Notes: generated by a model from the sequence alone, not told the origin. DNA of 64,000 nt from Candidatus Latescibacterota bacterium (GCA_020633725.1 JACKDC010000001.1:124001-188000), one strand, 5' to 3'; positions 26,444-35,162 are shown, counted from the stretch's first letter. Numbers and translations: made by a program.

Positions 26444-26482
26444 GAGGCCTCCGGGGAAGACGAAGGCGGGAGTGGGGACTTG

Positions 26483-26511
26483 AGTGTAGACCATCGCCGC
26501 CCACGGACCAA
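26483..26511 (-). promoter_or_regulatory. Sigma70-type promoter of pcnB-mpg
   Basis: On the minus strand TTGGTC (26511-26506), 17 bp, TACACT (26488-26483), 40 nt before the chosen pcnB start at 26443. It covers the upstream in-frame ATG at 26494, arguing against that start. Confidence 0.55.
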
Positions 26512-26528
26512 GCGGTCATTGCGTGGCG

Positions 26529-27224
26529 TCAGGGTTCGAGCAGCGCGAAGCGGGCGTCCGCGGGCACGGCCAGCGGCGACGCCTGGGCCGAGGGAAAGAG
26601 CTCGCGCTGCGGGCAGGCCGCCAGCACCTGGGCGGCCAGCAGTTCGAGGTCGGCGGAGCCGTCCACGAAGTCCAGCGCGTCGGCGTCCACCACGAGGATG
26701 CGCTCGCTCGGCCGCGAGGCGATCCACTCCTCGTAGTAGGCGTTCAGCCGCTCGAGGTAGGCCGGATCGATGTCCGCCTCGTAGTCCCGCCCGCGCTGGC
26801 GGATGTTCCTCAGCAGCCCCGCCAGGCTACGGCGCAGGTAGACCAGCAGGTCGGGCGGACGCAGCAGGGCGAGCATCTGCGTGTAGAGGCGCCGGTAGGT
26901 GCGCCACTCGCCCTCGCTCATGCGGCCGGAGTCGTAGAGGTTGCGGGCGAAGATGAGCGCGTCCTCGTGCAGGGAGCGGTCCTGGATCGCGCTCTCGGCC
27001 CGCTCGGCGATGAGGCGGTGGTCCTCCAGGCGGTTGGCGAGGAAGGTGAGCTGCAGGGCGAAGGCCCAGCGCGACATGTCCTGGTAGAAGTCGGCCAGGA
27101 AGGGGTTGTCGTCCACGCGCTCGACGTAGCTGCGCCAGCCCAGGCGCTCGCTCAGCAGGCGGCTCACCGTGGTCTTGCCCGCGCCGATGTTGCCGGCCAG
27201 CACCATGTGAAAGAACTCGGACAC
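26529..27224 (-). CDS. Deoxynucleoside kinase (dNK/dGK family)
   Basis: A 231-residue cytoplasmic kinase that phosphorylates deoxynucleosides in nucleotide salvage. The P-loop GNIGAGKTTVSR is at residues 11-22. VERVDDNPFLADFYQD matches the substrate-binding region, QDRSLHEDALIFA carries the DRS motif, and LVYLRRSLAGLLRNIRQRGRDYE is the LID/ERS-like region. Substrate preference (dA, dG or dC) cannot be read here. The GTG at 27224 has GGGAG 5 nt upstream and is preferred over the ATG at 27206. Divergent from trmB. Confidence 0.88.
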   Translation of the reverse strand: MSEFFHMVLAGNIGAGKTTVSRLLSERLGWRSYVERVDDNPFLADFYQDMSRWAFALQLTFLANRLEDHRLIAERAESAIQDRSLHEDALIFARNLYDSGRMSEGEWRTYRRLYTQMLALLRPPDLLVYLRRSLAGLLRNIRQRGRDYEADIDPAYLERLNAYYEEWIASRPSERILVVDADALDFVDGSADLELLAAQVLAACPQRELFPSAQASPLAVPADARFALLEP

Positions 27225-27307
27225 GCGCGCTCCCGGTCGGCTGCAGCGGAGGGTGCGCACAGGGTGGCAGAGCGCGCGTCCCGGCGCAAGCGGCGAACCC
27301 GAGCGGC

Positions 27308-27336
27308 TTGAGGACGGCCGCCGCCTCTGGTATAAG
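27308..27336 (+). promoter_or_regulatory. Sigma70-type promoter of trmB-truD
   Basis: TTGAGG (27308-27313), 17 bp, TATAAG (27331-27336), 30 nt before the trmB ATG. Confidence 0.6.
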
Positions 27337-27365
27337 CCAGGTCGCGCCCACGGTGGAGGCTCCGC

Positions 27366-27956
27366 ATGTTCGACCCCGAGATTCCGGCCTCGCGTCCCGG
27401 TCCCTGGGACTGGGCGGATCTGTTTGGGCGCAGCGCCGCCGTGGAGCTGGAGCTCGGCTTCGGCAAGGGCCGCTTCCTGCTCGAGAGCGCCCGCGCGCAG
27501 CCCGCGACGGACTTCGTGGGCGTCGAGCTGTCGCGGAAGTGGTTTCGCGACGCCAAGCGCCGGATGCAGAAGCACGAGGACTGCCCGGAGAACCTGCGCA
27601 TCGTCTGCGCCGAGGCGATGGATCTGCTCGCGCGCAAGGTGCCGGATGCTAGCCTGGCCGCGCTGCACGTCTACCATCCGGATCCCTGGCCCAAGCGACG
27701 GCACCACAAGCGGCGGCTGCTGGGCCCGCGCTTCCTCGCGGAGGCGACGCGCGCCATCGCCCCGGGCGGAGAGCTGCGCGTGACCACGGACCACGCCGGC
27801 TACGCCGCGCGGATCGCCGCGCTGCTGGCGGCGCCGCCGGGCTTCGCGGCGATGGACTGGCCGGCCGATGCGCTGCCCAACACGCACTTCGAGGCGAAGT
27901 ACCGGCTGGAGGGACGGCCCATCCACCGCTTCCGCCTGCGCAGGGAGGAGTCCTAG
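27366..27956 (+). CDS. trmB: tRNA (guanine-N7-)-methyltransferase
   Basis: A 196-residue SAM-dependent enzyme that makes m7G46 in the tRNA variable loop. VELELGFGKGRFLLESA is the SAM loop, FVGVELSRKWF the second acidic strand, and HVYHPDPWPKRRHHKRR (about 100-117) the family signature with the catalytic Asp. First gene of a three-gene unit with truD and a hypothetical gene; its TAG overlaps the truD GTG by one base. Confidence 0.94.
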   Translation: MFDPEIPASRPGPWDWADLFGRSAAVELELGFGKGRFLLESARAQPATDFVGVELSRKWFRDAKRRMQKHEDCPENLRIVCAEAMDLLARKVPDASLAALHVYHPDPWPKRRHHKRRLLGPRFLAEATRAIAPGGELRVTTDHAGYAARIAALLAAPPGFAAMDWPADALPNTHFEAKYRLEGRPIHRFRLRREES

Positions 27957-29002
27957 TGTCCGCCGACGGTCCCTGGCACCCCTGGCAGTCGCTGCCCTTT
28001 CCCGCCGACGGCCCCGGCGCCGGGCTGGAATACCCGGCCGACGCCGACCGCTTCCACGTGGAGGAGCTGCCCCTCTACGAGCCCTGCGGCGAGGGGGAGC
28101 ACCTCTACCTGGACATCGAGAAGCGGGAGCTGGACACCCCGGGCCTCGCGGCGCTGATCGCGGCGCGGCTCGGACTGCCGGCGGCGAGCGTCGGCTGGGC
28201 GGGGCGCAAGGACCGCAACGCCACCGCGCGGCAGCGCCTGTCCGTGCCGCGGCGGGAGAGCGAGGGCCGTCTCGACGCGCTCGAGGACCCGCGACTGCGG
28301 CTCCTGGGCGCGAGCCCGCATCGCAACAAGCTGCGCCTGGGTCATCTGCGCGGGAACCGCTTCCGGCTCCTCCTGCGCGGGAGCGCGCCGCTGGGCCCGC
28401 TGCGCGAGGCGCTGGACGCGCTGGTCGCCACCGGCATGCCGAACTACTTCGGTCCCCAGCGCTTCGGACTCGAAGGCGACAACCATCAGCGCGGGCGCGC
28501 CCTGCTGGGCACGCCGAACGCCCGCCGCGGACGCGCCCAGCGCTTCCTGCACAGCGCCTTCCAGTCGTCGCTCTTCAACCGCGTCTGCGCGGCGCGCGCG
28601 GCGGCGGGCCCCGGCCTGCTCGACGGCGACCTCGCCTGGATCCACGCCAAGGGGGCGGTCTTCCGCGTGGAGGATCTGTCCGCCGAGGCGCCGCGCGCGG
28701 AGCGGCTCGAGATCAGCGCCAGCGGTCCGCTGCCCGGCCGGCAGATGCTGCTGCCCGCGGACGCCGCGGGCGAACTCGAGGCGCGGGAGCTCGCGCTGGG
28801 TGGCTGGCGCGAGGAGTTCGGCCGTCAGCTGCGGGGGGGGCGTCGTCCGCTGCGCATCCCGCTGCTGGAGGCGTCGCTCGAGGCGTACGACGAGGGCGCG
28901 CAGCTCACGGTGACGCTGCCCCCGGGCAGCTACGCGTCGGTGCTGCTGGCCTGCCTGGGGCTGCGCGTCCCGGCGGGCGGCAGGGACAGCGAGGAGGACT
29001 GA
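27956..29002 (+). CDS. truD: tRNA pseudouridine synthase D
   Basis: A 348-residue enzyme that makes pseudouridine 13 in tRNA. FHVEELPLYEPCGEGEHLYL matches the N-terminal block, the catalytic Asp is in GWAGRKDRNATARQ at about 80-93, and NYFGPQRFG near 162-170 and the following domain are typical. GTG start, overlapping trmB by one base. Both partners modify tRNA, which fits an RNA-maturation operon. Confidence 0.93.
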   Translation: MSADGPWHPWQSLPFPADGPGAGLEYPADADRFHVEELPLYEPCGEGEHLYLDIEKRELDTPGLAALIAARLGLPAASVGWAGRKDRNATARQRLSVPRRESEGRLDALEDPRLRLLGASPHRNKLRLGHLRGNRFRLLLRGSAPLGPLREALDALVATGMPNYFGPQRFGLEGDNHQRGRALLGTPNARRGRAQRFLHSAFQSSLFNRVCAARAAAGPGLLDGDLAWIHAKGAVFRVEDLSAEAPRAERLEISASGPLPGRQMLLPADAAGELEARELALGGWREEFGRQLRGGRRPLRIPLLEASLEAYDEGAQLTVTLPPGSYASVLLACLGLRVPAGGRDSEED

Positions 29003-29003
29003 G

Positions 29004-29390
29004 ATGCCGCATCTGCGCGTCGAAGGAGGAGAGCCCGTCGCGCCCGCCGCGCTGCACGCGGCGCTCGCGCCCTTCACGGTTCGGGACGAGACGGGCGTCC
29101 TCAGGCTCATGGCCTGCTACCTGGAGCGGGAGGGCGAGGACCTGCTGCTCGAGCTGCTCGCGGCCGAGAGCGCGAAGCCCCAGCACTTCTTCGCGGCGCT
29201 CAGGCGGCGCGACGGCGCCTGGCTCCTGCGCTGCCTGCCGCTGACCGATCCCGAGAAGACGCCGGCGGTGCGCCGGCTGCTGGCGCTGGCGGGACTGCGC
29301 GTCGCGGCCTGCCTGCCCGGCTCGCGCGCGCTGAGCGAGGATCTCGGTCCGGAGCTGGCGGCCATGGCCGGCGCCCTGCCGCCGGACTAG
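29004..29390 (+). CDS. Hypothetical protein
   Basis: A 128-residue protein of unknown family that starts 1 nt after truD, so it belongs to the trmB-truD transcript. It is mixed alpha/beta, Leu- and Ala-rich, with no signal peptide or membrane segment, and one Cys-containing stretch near residue 75 (LLRCLPLTDPEK). Its stop codon shares the bases CTAG (29387-29390) with the stop of the convergent proline dehydrogenase gene. Codon use matches its neighbours, so it is probably real. Confidence 0.6.
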   Translation: MPHLRVEGGEPVAPAALHAALAPFTVRDETGVLRLMACYLEREGEDLLLELLAAESAKPQHFFAALRRRDGAWLLRCLPLTDPEKTPAVRRLLALAGLRVAACLPGSRALSEDLGPELAAMAGALPPD

Positions 29391-30295
29391 CCCTGGCCGA
29401 ACATCGCCCGGAACACGTGGCCCGCCACGCTCGGGTTCTCCTTCAGCCGCCGCATGCAGTAGGCGTACCACTCCCTGCCGTAGGGAAGGTAGACGCGCAG
29501 GGGATGTCCCTCCGCCACGATGCGGTCGCGCAGGCGCTCCTGCACGCCCAGCAGCATCTGGAACTCGTAGCGGTCGGGGCCGAGCCCGCGCTCGGCGATC
29601 ATGGCCTTCGCGCCTTCCACCAGCGCCTCGTCGTGCGTGGCGATGCCCACGTAGCTGCCCCCGTCGAACATGGCGCCGAGCGCGGCGAGGAAGTTGCGGT
29701 TGATGCCCGCGTGGTCCTGGATCGCCACCTCGGGCGGCTCCACGTAGATGCCCTTGCAGAGCCGGTAGTCGGGCGCGGGGGAGAGCGAGGCCAGCGCGGC
29801 CACGTCCGCCAGCGTGCGGTGCAGATAGGCCTGCAGCACGACGCCCACGTTCGCGAACTCCTCGCGCAGGCTGCGGTAGACCCAGAGCGTGTCGTCGGTG
29901 AGGCTGCTGTCCTCCATGTCGATGCGCACCTTGCCGCCCAGGGCCGCCGAGCGCGCGACGATGCCGCGCATGCCGTCGAGGCAGAGCTGGCGGTCCAGGG
30001 CGAGGCCGAGCTGGCTCAGCTTGATGGAGACGTTGCGGTCGACGTCCACCTCGGCCTGGCGGTCCACCAGGGCCAGGTAGTCGGCCGCGGCCTGGCGGGC
30101 CTGCTCCGGCGAGTGGGTGTTCTCCCCGAGGATGTCCATGGTGCAGCGCAGCCCCGCGCCGCGGAGCTCCCGGGCGATGCGCACCACGTCGTCGAAGCTC
30201 TCGCCGGCGATGTAGCGGCTGGACACCTTGCGAACCACAGGACGCGGGACGGCCGGCAGGACGCCGGCGATGGCGCGGTCGAAGAGCGTGGGCAT
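29387..30295 (-). CDS. Proline dehydrogenase (monofunctional)
   Basis: A 302-residue FAD-dependent TIM-barrel enzyme that oxidises proline to pyrroline-5-carboxylate. IKLSQLGL, VRIDMEDSS, VVLQAYLHRT, RLCKGIY, IATHD and the C-terminal YLPYGREWYAYCMRRLKENP (FAD and proline binding) are all present. It lacks the P5C dehydrogenase half of PutA, and no separate P5C dehydrogenase gene is in the window. It has its own promoter on the minus strand and AGAAAGGA before the ATG. Confidence 0.93.
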   Translation of the reverse strand: MPTLFDRAIAGVLPAVPRPVVRKVSSRYIAGESFDDVVRIARELRGAGLRCTMDILGENTHSPEQARQAAADYLALVDRQAEVDVDRNVSIKLSQLGLALDRQLCLDGMRGIVARSAALGGKVRIDMEDSSLTDDTLWVYRSLREEFANVGVVLQAYLHRTLADVAALASLSPAPDYRLCKGIYVEPPEVAIQDHAGINRNFLAALGAMFDGGSYVGIATHDEALVEGAKAMIAERGLGPDRYEFQMLLGVQERLRDRIVAEGHPLRVYLPYGREWYAYCMRRLKENPSVAGHVFRAMFGQG

Positions 30296-30345
30296 GGCTT
30301 CCTTTCTCGGGGCTGCGACCTGTCCGTGACGGCCGGGCAGGGCTC

Positions 30346-30374
30346 AAGGTAGAGCCGGCGCGGTGGAGGGTCAA
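30346..30374 (-). promoter_or_regulatory. Sigma70-type promoter of proline dehydrogenase
   Basis: On the minus strand TTGACC (30374-30369), 17 bp, TACCTT (30351-30346), 51 nt before the ATG at 30295. Confidence 0.6.
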
Positions 30375-30473
30375 GATCCCCGAGATCCGGGACCCGGAAG
30401 TCCGCTTAGCGGGGAAAAGTGTATCAGGGCTGTGACAAAACATCGAGATTCGGTATCAACACTGAGTGAAGGG

Positions 30474-30502
30474 TTGCAGGCCTGATAGTCGGCTGCTAGA
30501 CT
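30474..30502 (+). promoter_or_regulatory. Sigma70-type promoter of the response regulator
   Basis: TTGCAG (30474-30479), 17 bp, TAGACT (30497-30502), 27 nt before the ATG at 30529. The surrounding 30400-30480 is markedly A/T-rich compared with the window. Confidence 0.6.
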
Positions 30503-30528
30503 CGCCGCGCTTCGAACCGGGGGACAAC

Positions 30529-31227
30529 ATGGCCAACGAGCGTGTACTGATCGTCGAGGACGATCGGAGTACCTTGCGTATGCTTGCCGAGAGCGTCGAG
30601 GCGGCCGGATACCGCGCCAACGTGGAGCGGACCGCGGCTGCCGGCGTGGCGTCGGCGCGTGCGCAGAGGCCCGATCTCATCATCCTCGATCTCGTGTTGC
30701 CGGACCGCAGCGGGCTGGAAGTCTGCCGCGAACTGCGCGGAAGCGCGGCCACGGATGGCGTTCCCATCATCATGGTCACCGCCCTGGGCGAGCCCGCGGA
30801 CAAGGTCAGCGGGCTGGATCTCGGCGCCGACGACTACATGGTGAAGCCGGTGGACATCCCGGAGCTGCTCGCGCGGATCCGGGCGCTCCTGCGGCGGCAC
30901 CAGAGCGGTGCGGGCGACGGGGCGGCGGCCATCACGGTCGATGGGTTCGTCATCCAGCCGGAGCGGCTGAGTGTAGGCCGCAACGGCAGCGAGGCCGTGC
31001 AGCTGACGGCGCTGGAGTTCAAGCTGCTGTATCAGCTGGCCAGCCGGCCCGACGAGACCTTCAGCCGGCACCAGTTGCAGACCCTGGTCTGGGGCCAGGA
31101 GCACAGCAACACGGAGCGCGCGGTGGACGTGCTGGTCAACCGGCTGCGCGGCAAGCTCGATGCGCTGCCGGAGGGCGGGAGCATCGTGCGCACGGTGCGC
31201 GGCGTCGGCTACCGCTTCCGCGGCTGA
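30529..31227 (+). CDS. OmpR/PhoB-family response regulator (no kinase nearby)
   Basis: A 232-residue two-domain transcription regulator. Receiver domain 1-120: acidic pair in VEDD, phospho-accepting Asp in LIILDLVLPDRSG (about residue 53), Thr in MVTAL, Lys in YMVKPVD. Winged-helix domain about 135-232: QLTALEFKLLYQLASRPDETFSR and the recognition region TERAVDVLVNRLRGKL ... VRTVRGVGYRF. No histidine kinase is adjacent, so its partner is elsewhere. A 9-bp hairpin (31212-31238) covers the stop codon. The target genes are not evident; the next gene has its own promoter. Confidence 0.92.
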   Translation: MANERVLIVEDDRSTLRMLAESVEAAGYRANVERTAAAGVASARAQRPDLIILDLVLPDRSGLEVCRELRGSAATDGVPIIMVTALGEPADKVSGLDLGADDYMVKPVDIPELLARIRALLRRHQSGAGDGAAAITVDGFVIQPERLSVGRNGSEAVQLTALEFKLLYQLASRPDETFSRHQLQTLVWGQEHSNTERAVDVLVNRLRGKLDALPEGGSIVRTVRGVGYRFRG

Positions 31228-31238
31228 TTCGGAAGCGG
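31212..31238 (+). other. Stem-loop over the response-regulator stop codon
   Basis: CCGCTTCCG (31212-31220) pairs perfectly with CGGAAGCGG (31230-31238) around a 9-nt loop containing the TGA. There is no T run after it, so it may stabilise the 3' end rather than terminate on its own. Confidence 0.4.
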
Positions 31239-31334
31239 CAAGCCCCTCGGCAAAAACGGGTTGCGCGGGCCACGGCGATCGGGCATCTTCACCCCTGTAC
31301 GTCCGGCGCCGGACGCCGACGCGAGGGTGCAGAC

Positions 31335-31363
31335 TTGACAGCCCCAGTCGGGAGTGCTATCCA
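31335..31363 (+). promoter_or_regulatory. Consensus -35 / extended -10 promoter of the calcium-repeat lipoprotein
   Basis: TTGACA (31335-31340, perfect), 17 bp, TATCCA (31358-31363) preceded by the extended -10 bases TGC. It leaves a leader of about 110 nt. Confidence 0.65.
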
Positions 31364-31426
31364 GGATCGCCGAGGGTAGCCGCAAACTCCCGATTTACAA
31401 GGCCTTCGCCGTCTCCTGCCACCGTC

Positions 31427-31460
31427 CGGGGCCCTCAGCGGGGCCCACTCGGGGCCCTCA
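31427..31460 (+). repeat. Three short GC repeats in the lipoprotein 5' leader
   Basis: CGGGGCCCTCA (31427-31437), CGGGGCCCACT (31439-31449) and CGGGGCCCTCA (31450-31460). Each contains the palindrome GGGCCC, so alternative hairpins are possible just before the ribosome site of the gene at 31481. Confidence 0.65.
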
Positions 31461-31480
31461 TAGTGAGAAGTGAGGTTTCC

Positions 31481-33403
31481 ATGAAGCGTGGTCTTTCGTC
31501 CAGTGCCCTCGGCCTGATCGCCCTGGCGCTGCTGGGCCTGGTGGGCGCGTGCGACGACAACAAGGGTGGCACCCGTCCGTCCACGCCCGCGCCCCTCACC
31601 GAGGCGAAGGTGCTCACCCTGAACCTGGACGCCGGCGCGCCGGTGGCCCTGGAGGACACCGGGAGCGAGCTGGCCATCGCCTACAGCTGCCTCTTCGAAG
31701 GCAGCGGCGACATCTTTCGGCTGGTCCTGACCGACAGCGACGGCGACGGCCTCTACGACAGCTACGACACCGTGGAGGAGTATCCCAACTCCAACGACAC
31801 CACCATCCACTACACGCGCACGGACCAGACGCAGTTCTCGACGATCGGGGAGTACGAGGTCACCGAGGGAGCGAGCCACTTTCCCAGCGACCCCGCGGGC
31901 GTCTTCTTCGCGGGTCCCCGCCAGCTCTTCTACGACCCGACCAGCGATCGCATCTTCTACTCCATGGCCTACGGGACGGCGGCGCAGATCGCGTCCACCG
32001 TCGCGCCGCTCGACGCCACCGGCGGGCACACCGGGGACATCGTCAACGAATACGACCCGGCGCTGAAGGACTTCTCGACGGACGCGGGCCGCGCGCCCAA
32101 CTGGCAGTACTGGTACACCAAGCGCAAGGTGGGCACGGCCTGGAAGTTCTCCGGCGGGCTTCACGCCGCGGTGTCGCCCGTGCTCGGCGGCGTGCGCTGG
32201 CTGGCCTACGCGGACTCGCTGCTCGAAAGCTACGATCACGACGGTGACGAGCTCGTGGGCGAGGATCCCGTCGGCGCCATCGAGGTGGTCCGCGACGGGC
32301 TTCCCGACGACGGCGCCCCCGGCATCCTCGGCGAGGACGATGACGGGAAGGGCGATGGCGTCGACTTCGACGATCTCGAGGTGGCGTCCATGCTCGTGGT
32401 GGACCCGCCGGTCTACTCCCTGGCGTGGAGCATGCAGAACTACGTGCCCGCCTGGGACGACGACGAGGACGGCCGCATCGACGAGGACCGCCTCGACTCC
32501 CTGGACAACGATGGCGACGGCCTCTTCGACGAGGATCCGAAGGATCCGCCCTTCGACGACGACGGCGACGGCCTCGCCGACGAGGACCCGATCGACGGCG
32601 TCGACAACGACGGCGACGGCCTCATCGACGAAGACCCCTACATCGGCATCGACAACGATGGCGACGGGTTCGTCGACGAGGATCCGTTGGACTCTCTGGA
32701 CAACGATGGCGACGGCCTCTTCGACGAGGACCAGCCAGGCGACATGAACGGGGACGGCTACCCTGGCGTTCCCGGTGACGAGCTGGACGACGGGGGACCG
32801 ATCACCTCCGAAGACACGCTCGGCGATCTGGAGGACCCGGAGGTCAAGCACAGCAACCTGCGGGCCCTGGGCAAGGCTACTTACGATCCCACGCTGGATG
32901 ACGACGAGGACGGCATCTCCGATGAGGACGCCGACTTCGCGCAGAACGGGATCTGGGTTGTGAGAATCGGCGCGGACGGGCTACCCGACAGCACGGCGAC
33001 GCCCATCAACCTGACCGACGACAGGGGCCGCCAGCCCTTCTTCAACCCGACGGGAAGCGATCTGCTCTACGTGGTGGGTGGCGATATCCATCGCCTGACC
33101 CTGGAAGCCACCGCGGACACGGTGATCGTGCTCAGCGATGAGAACCTCACCAGCAGCGCTGCGCTCGAGGCATTCCCCGCCTATTCGGACAACGGGGATC
33201 GCATCGTCTACAGCTCGAGCGCCCACGGGAGCTCCGACATCTACTTCATGGACGCCGCGGGCTCGGTGACACGCGTCACCAACGCCCCGGGCCAGGAGCT
33301 CTACCCGCGATTCACTCCAAACGGACAGCAGATCCTCTACGAGGGCTGGCTGTTCCCCGAAGGTGTGCGCCGGGTGATGATCACCGTGGAACCGCTGCCC
33401 TAG
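31481..33403 (+). CDS. Calcium-repeat lipoprotein with TolB-like propeller segment
   Basis: A 640-residue surface or periplasmic lipoprotein. Signal and lipobox LGLVGAC (Cys24). Residues about 250-480 are very acidic and hold seven or eight copies of a DNDGDGLxDEDP motif, as in thrombospondin type 3 / EF-hand-like calcium loops. Residues about 500-640 resemble TolB/WD40-type propeller blades (PFFNPTGSDLLYVVGGDIHRL, AYSDNGDRIVYSSS..SDIYFMD, PRFTPNGQQILYEG). A 35-nt DNA stretch is identical at 32501-32535 and 32696-32730. Function unknown; a calcium-stabilised surface protein is the likely reading. ATG at 31481 with AGTGAGG upstream. Confidence 0.75.
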   Translation: MKRGLSSSALGLIALALLGLVGACDDNKGGTRPSTPAPLTEAKVLTLNLDAGAPVALEDTGSELAIAYSCLFEGSGDIFRLVLTDSDGDGLYDSYDTVEEYPNSNDTTIHYTRTDQTQFSTIGEYEVTEGASHFPSDPAGVFFAGPRQLFYDPTSDRIFYSMAYGTAAQIASTVAPLDATGGHTGDIVNEYDPALKDFSTDAGRAPNWQYWYTKRKVGTAWKFSGGLHAAVSPVLGGVRWLAYADSLLESYDHDGDELVGEDPVGAIEVVRDGLPDDGAPGILGEDDDGKGDGVDFDDLEVASMLVVDPPVYSLAWSMQNYVPAWDDDEDGRIDEDRLDSLDNDGDGLFDEDPKDPPFDDDGDGLADEDPIDGVDNDGDGLIDEDPYIGIDNDGDGFVDEDPLDSLDNDGDGLFDEDQPGDMNGDGYPGVPGDELDDGGPITSEDTLGDLEDPEVKHSNLRALGKATYDPTLDDDEDGISDEDADFAQNGIWVVRIGADGLPDSTATPINLTDDRGRQPFFNPTGSDLLYVVGGDIHRLTLEATADTVIVLSDENLTSSAALEAFPAYSDNGDRIVYSSSAHGSSDIYFMDAAGSVTRVTNAPGQELYPRFTPNGQQILYEGWLFPEGVRRVMITVEPLP

Positions 33404-33409
33404 CAGAGC

Positions 33410-33435
33410 CGCGCGGTCGCTTCGGCGGCCGCGCG
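33410..33435 (+). other. Strong UUCG stem-loop after the calcium-repeat lipoprotein
   Basis: An 11-bp stem (33410-33420 with 33425-33435, one G-T pair) closed by a TTCG tetraloop, six bases after the stop codon. No T run follows. It may act as a 3' end stabiliser or a factor-assisted terminator. Confidence 0.45.
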
Positions 33436-33511
33436 CCGCAATCCCGTCGGTTGTTGGAATCGCCGCAGTCGCGGCGGGCGGCCCCCTTGCGCAGTTGCGC
33501 GAAGGGATGGC

Positions 33512-35074
33512 ATGCAACGGGAGATCTTCGTACACGTGGGCGCCACCGAGGTGGGCGTGGCCATCGTGGAGAACCACGAGCTGGTCGAGTACCTGGTGGA
33601 GCGCGGTGACAGCAAGCACATCGTGGGCGACGTCTACAAGGGCGTCGTCAAGGCCGTGCTGCCCGGCATCCAGGCGGCGTTCGTGGACATCGGCTACGAG
33701 AAGGCGGGCTTCCTGCACGTCTCCGATCTCGCCTGGGGCGACGACGGGCCGGGCAGCGAGCGCCTGCGCGATCTCGAGGCCGACGACGAGCGCGGCAGCC
33801 GCGGTGGCGGGAGCCGTCGCCGCGAGCCCTCGAGCTACCCGCCCATCGAGAGCAAGGTGAAGAAGGGCGACGAGGTCGTCGTCCAGGTCACCAAGGAACC
33901 CATCGGCACCAAGGGTCCCCGCCTCACGGCGCAGCTCTCGCTGCCCGGGAAGTTCTGCGTGCTGATGCCGGGCATGGACTACATCGGCGTGAGCCGCAAG
34001 ATCCTCGACCGCAACGAGCGGACGCGCCTGAAGCGGATCGTGCAGCGCTGCCGACCCAAGGGCCACGCGGTGATCGTGCGCACGGCGGGCGAGCGCGTGG
34101 AGGAGGAGCAGCTGGAGGAGGACATCCGCTCCCTGCATCAGCGCTATCAGGAGCTGGTGGAGCGGGGCCGTGGCCGGAAGGCGCCGGCGCGGCTGCGGGA
34201 GGAGGTGGGACTGGTCATCGGGCTGGTGCGCGACGTCTTCAACGAGGAGGTCAAGCGCCTGCTCATCGACCACGAGGGCGAGCACGCCCAGCTGGTGGAG
34301 TACGTGCGCACCTTTGCGCCCGAGCTCGAGAACCGGGTGCTCTACTATCGCGAGGAGCTGCCGATCTTCGACGCCTTCGGCATCCGCACCGAGCTGGAGA
34401 AGAGCCTGCAGCGCCAGGTCTGGCTGAAGCGCGGCGGCTACCTGGTCTTCGACCACAGCGAGGCGCTGGTGGCCATCGACATCAACACCGGCAAGTACGT
34501 GGGCAAGCGCAACCAGGCCGAGACGATCCTGCAGACCAACCTCATGGCCGCCCGCGAGATTCCCCGCCAGCTGCGGCTGCGCGACATCGGCGGGATCATC
34601 GTCATCGACTTCATCGACATGGAGAGCGACGAGGACAAGAAGAAGGTCGTCGCCGAGCTGAAGCGGGCCGTGCGGCAGGACCGCGCGCGCACGAAGGTCT
34701 TCGACATCAGCCCGCTGGGCCTGGTGGAGATGAGCCGCAAGCGCGTGCGCCCGGCGCTGCTGCACATCTTCAGCGAGGACTGCCCCTACTGCGAGGGGCG
34801 GGGGCACATCATGTCGGTGGACAGCCTGACCAACAAGCTGGAGACCACGATCCGCCGCATCGCCACGCGCTGCCGGGAGCGGAAGTACCAGATCCGGGTG
34901 AACCCGGTGCTGGCGCACTTCATCCGGCAGAGCCGCCTGGACGTCTTCAGCGAGATCCAGGAGGGGCACAAGGTGGAGCTGCACCTGCTGGACGACCCGC
35001 GCCTCCACCGGGAGCAGCACGAGATCACGGCCCTGGAGACGGGCCGGGATCTGGTGGCGGCGGTGAGCCGCTAG
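33512..35074 (+). CDS. rng: Ribonuclease G (RNase E/G family)
   Basis: A 520-residue endoribonuclease for rRNA 5'-end maturation and mRNA turnover. An S1-like domain lies at about 35-130, interrupted by a short Gly/Arg-rich loop (about 92-108). The catalytic region has VAIDINTGKYVG (Mg-binding Asp) and IGGIIVIDFIDM. The zinc-link cysteines are in EDCPYCEGRGH. Length fits RNase G, without the long RNase E scaffold tail. It precedes rplU-rpmA, a common arrangement in bacteria. Confidence 0.94.
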   Translation: MQREIFVHVGATEVGVAIVENHELVEYLVERGDSKHIVGDVYKGVVKAVLPGIQAAFVDIGYEKAGFLHVSDLAWGDDGPGSERLRDLEADDERGSRGGGSRRREPSSYPPIESKVKKGDEVVVQVTKEPIGTKGPRLTAQLSLPGKFCVLMPGMDYIGVSRKILDRNERTRLKRIVQRCRPKGHAVIVRTAGERVEEEQLEEDIRSLHQRYQELVERGRGRKAPARLREEVGLVIGLVRDVFNEEVKRLLIDHEGEHAQLVEYVRTFAPELENRVLYYREELPIFDAFGIRTELEKSLQRQVWLKRGGYLVFDHSEALVAIDINTGKYVGKRNQAETILQTNLMAAREIPRQLRLRDIGGIIVIDFIDMESDEDKKKVVAELKRAVRQDRARTKVFDISPLGLVEMSRKRVRPALLHIFSEDCPYCEGRGHIMSVDSLTNKLETTIRRIATRCRERKYQIRVNPVLAHFIRQSRLDVFSEIQEGHKVELHLLDDPRLHREQHEITALETGRDLVAAVSR

Positions 35075-35097
35075 CGCGGCAAAGGGCCGCAGCCCCC

Positions 35098-35126
35098 TTG
35101 ACACGGGGCCGGAAGTTTAGTATTCA
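35098..35126 (+). promoter_or_regulatory. rplU-rpmA promoter
   Basis: TTGACA (35098-35103, perfect -35), 17 bp, TATTCA (35121-35126), 36 nt before the rplU GTG. Confidence 0.65.
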
Positions 35127-35162
35127 AAACGCTTTGGTCGCCTATTCTGAGGAGGAACGGCC

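Noticed and set aside
26444..26494. Upstream ATG at 26494 for pcnB
   Set aside because: It overlaps the -10 region of the pcnB promoter, and the extra residues do not match the family.
33478..33495. GGGC-N7-TTGC ahead of rng as a sigma54 site
   Set aside because: The first consensus base is wrong, the spacer is a plain C/G run, and a transcript from it would begin at or next to the rng ATG; likely chance.
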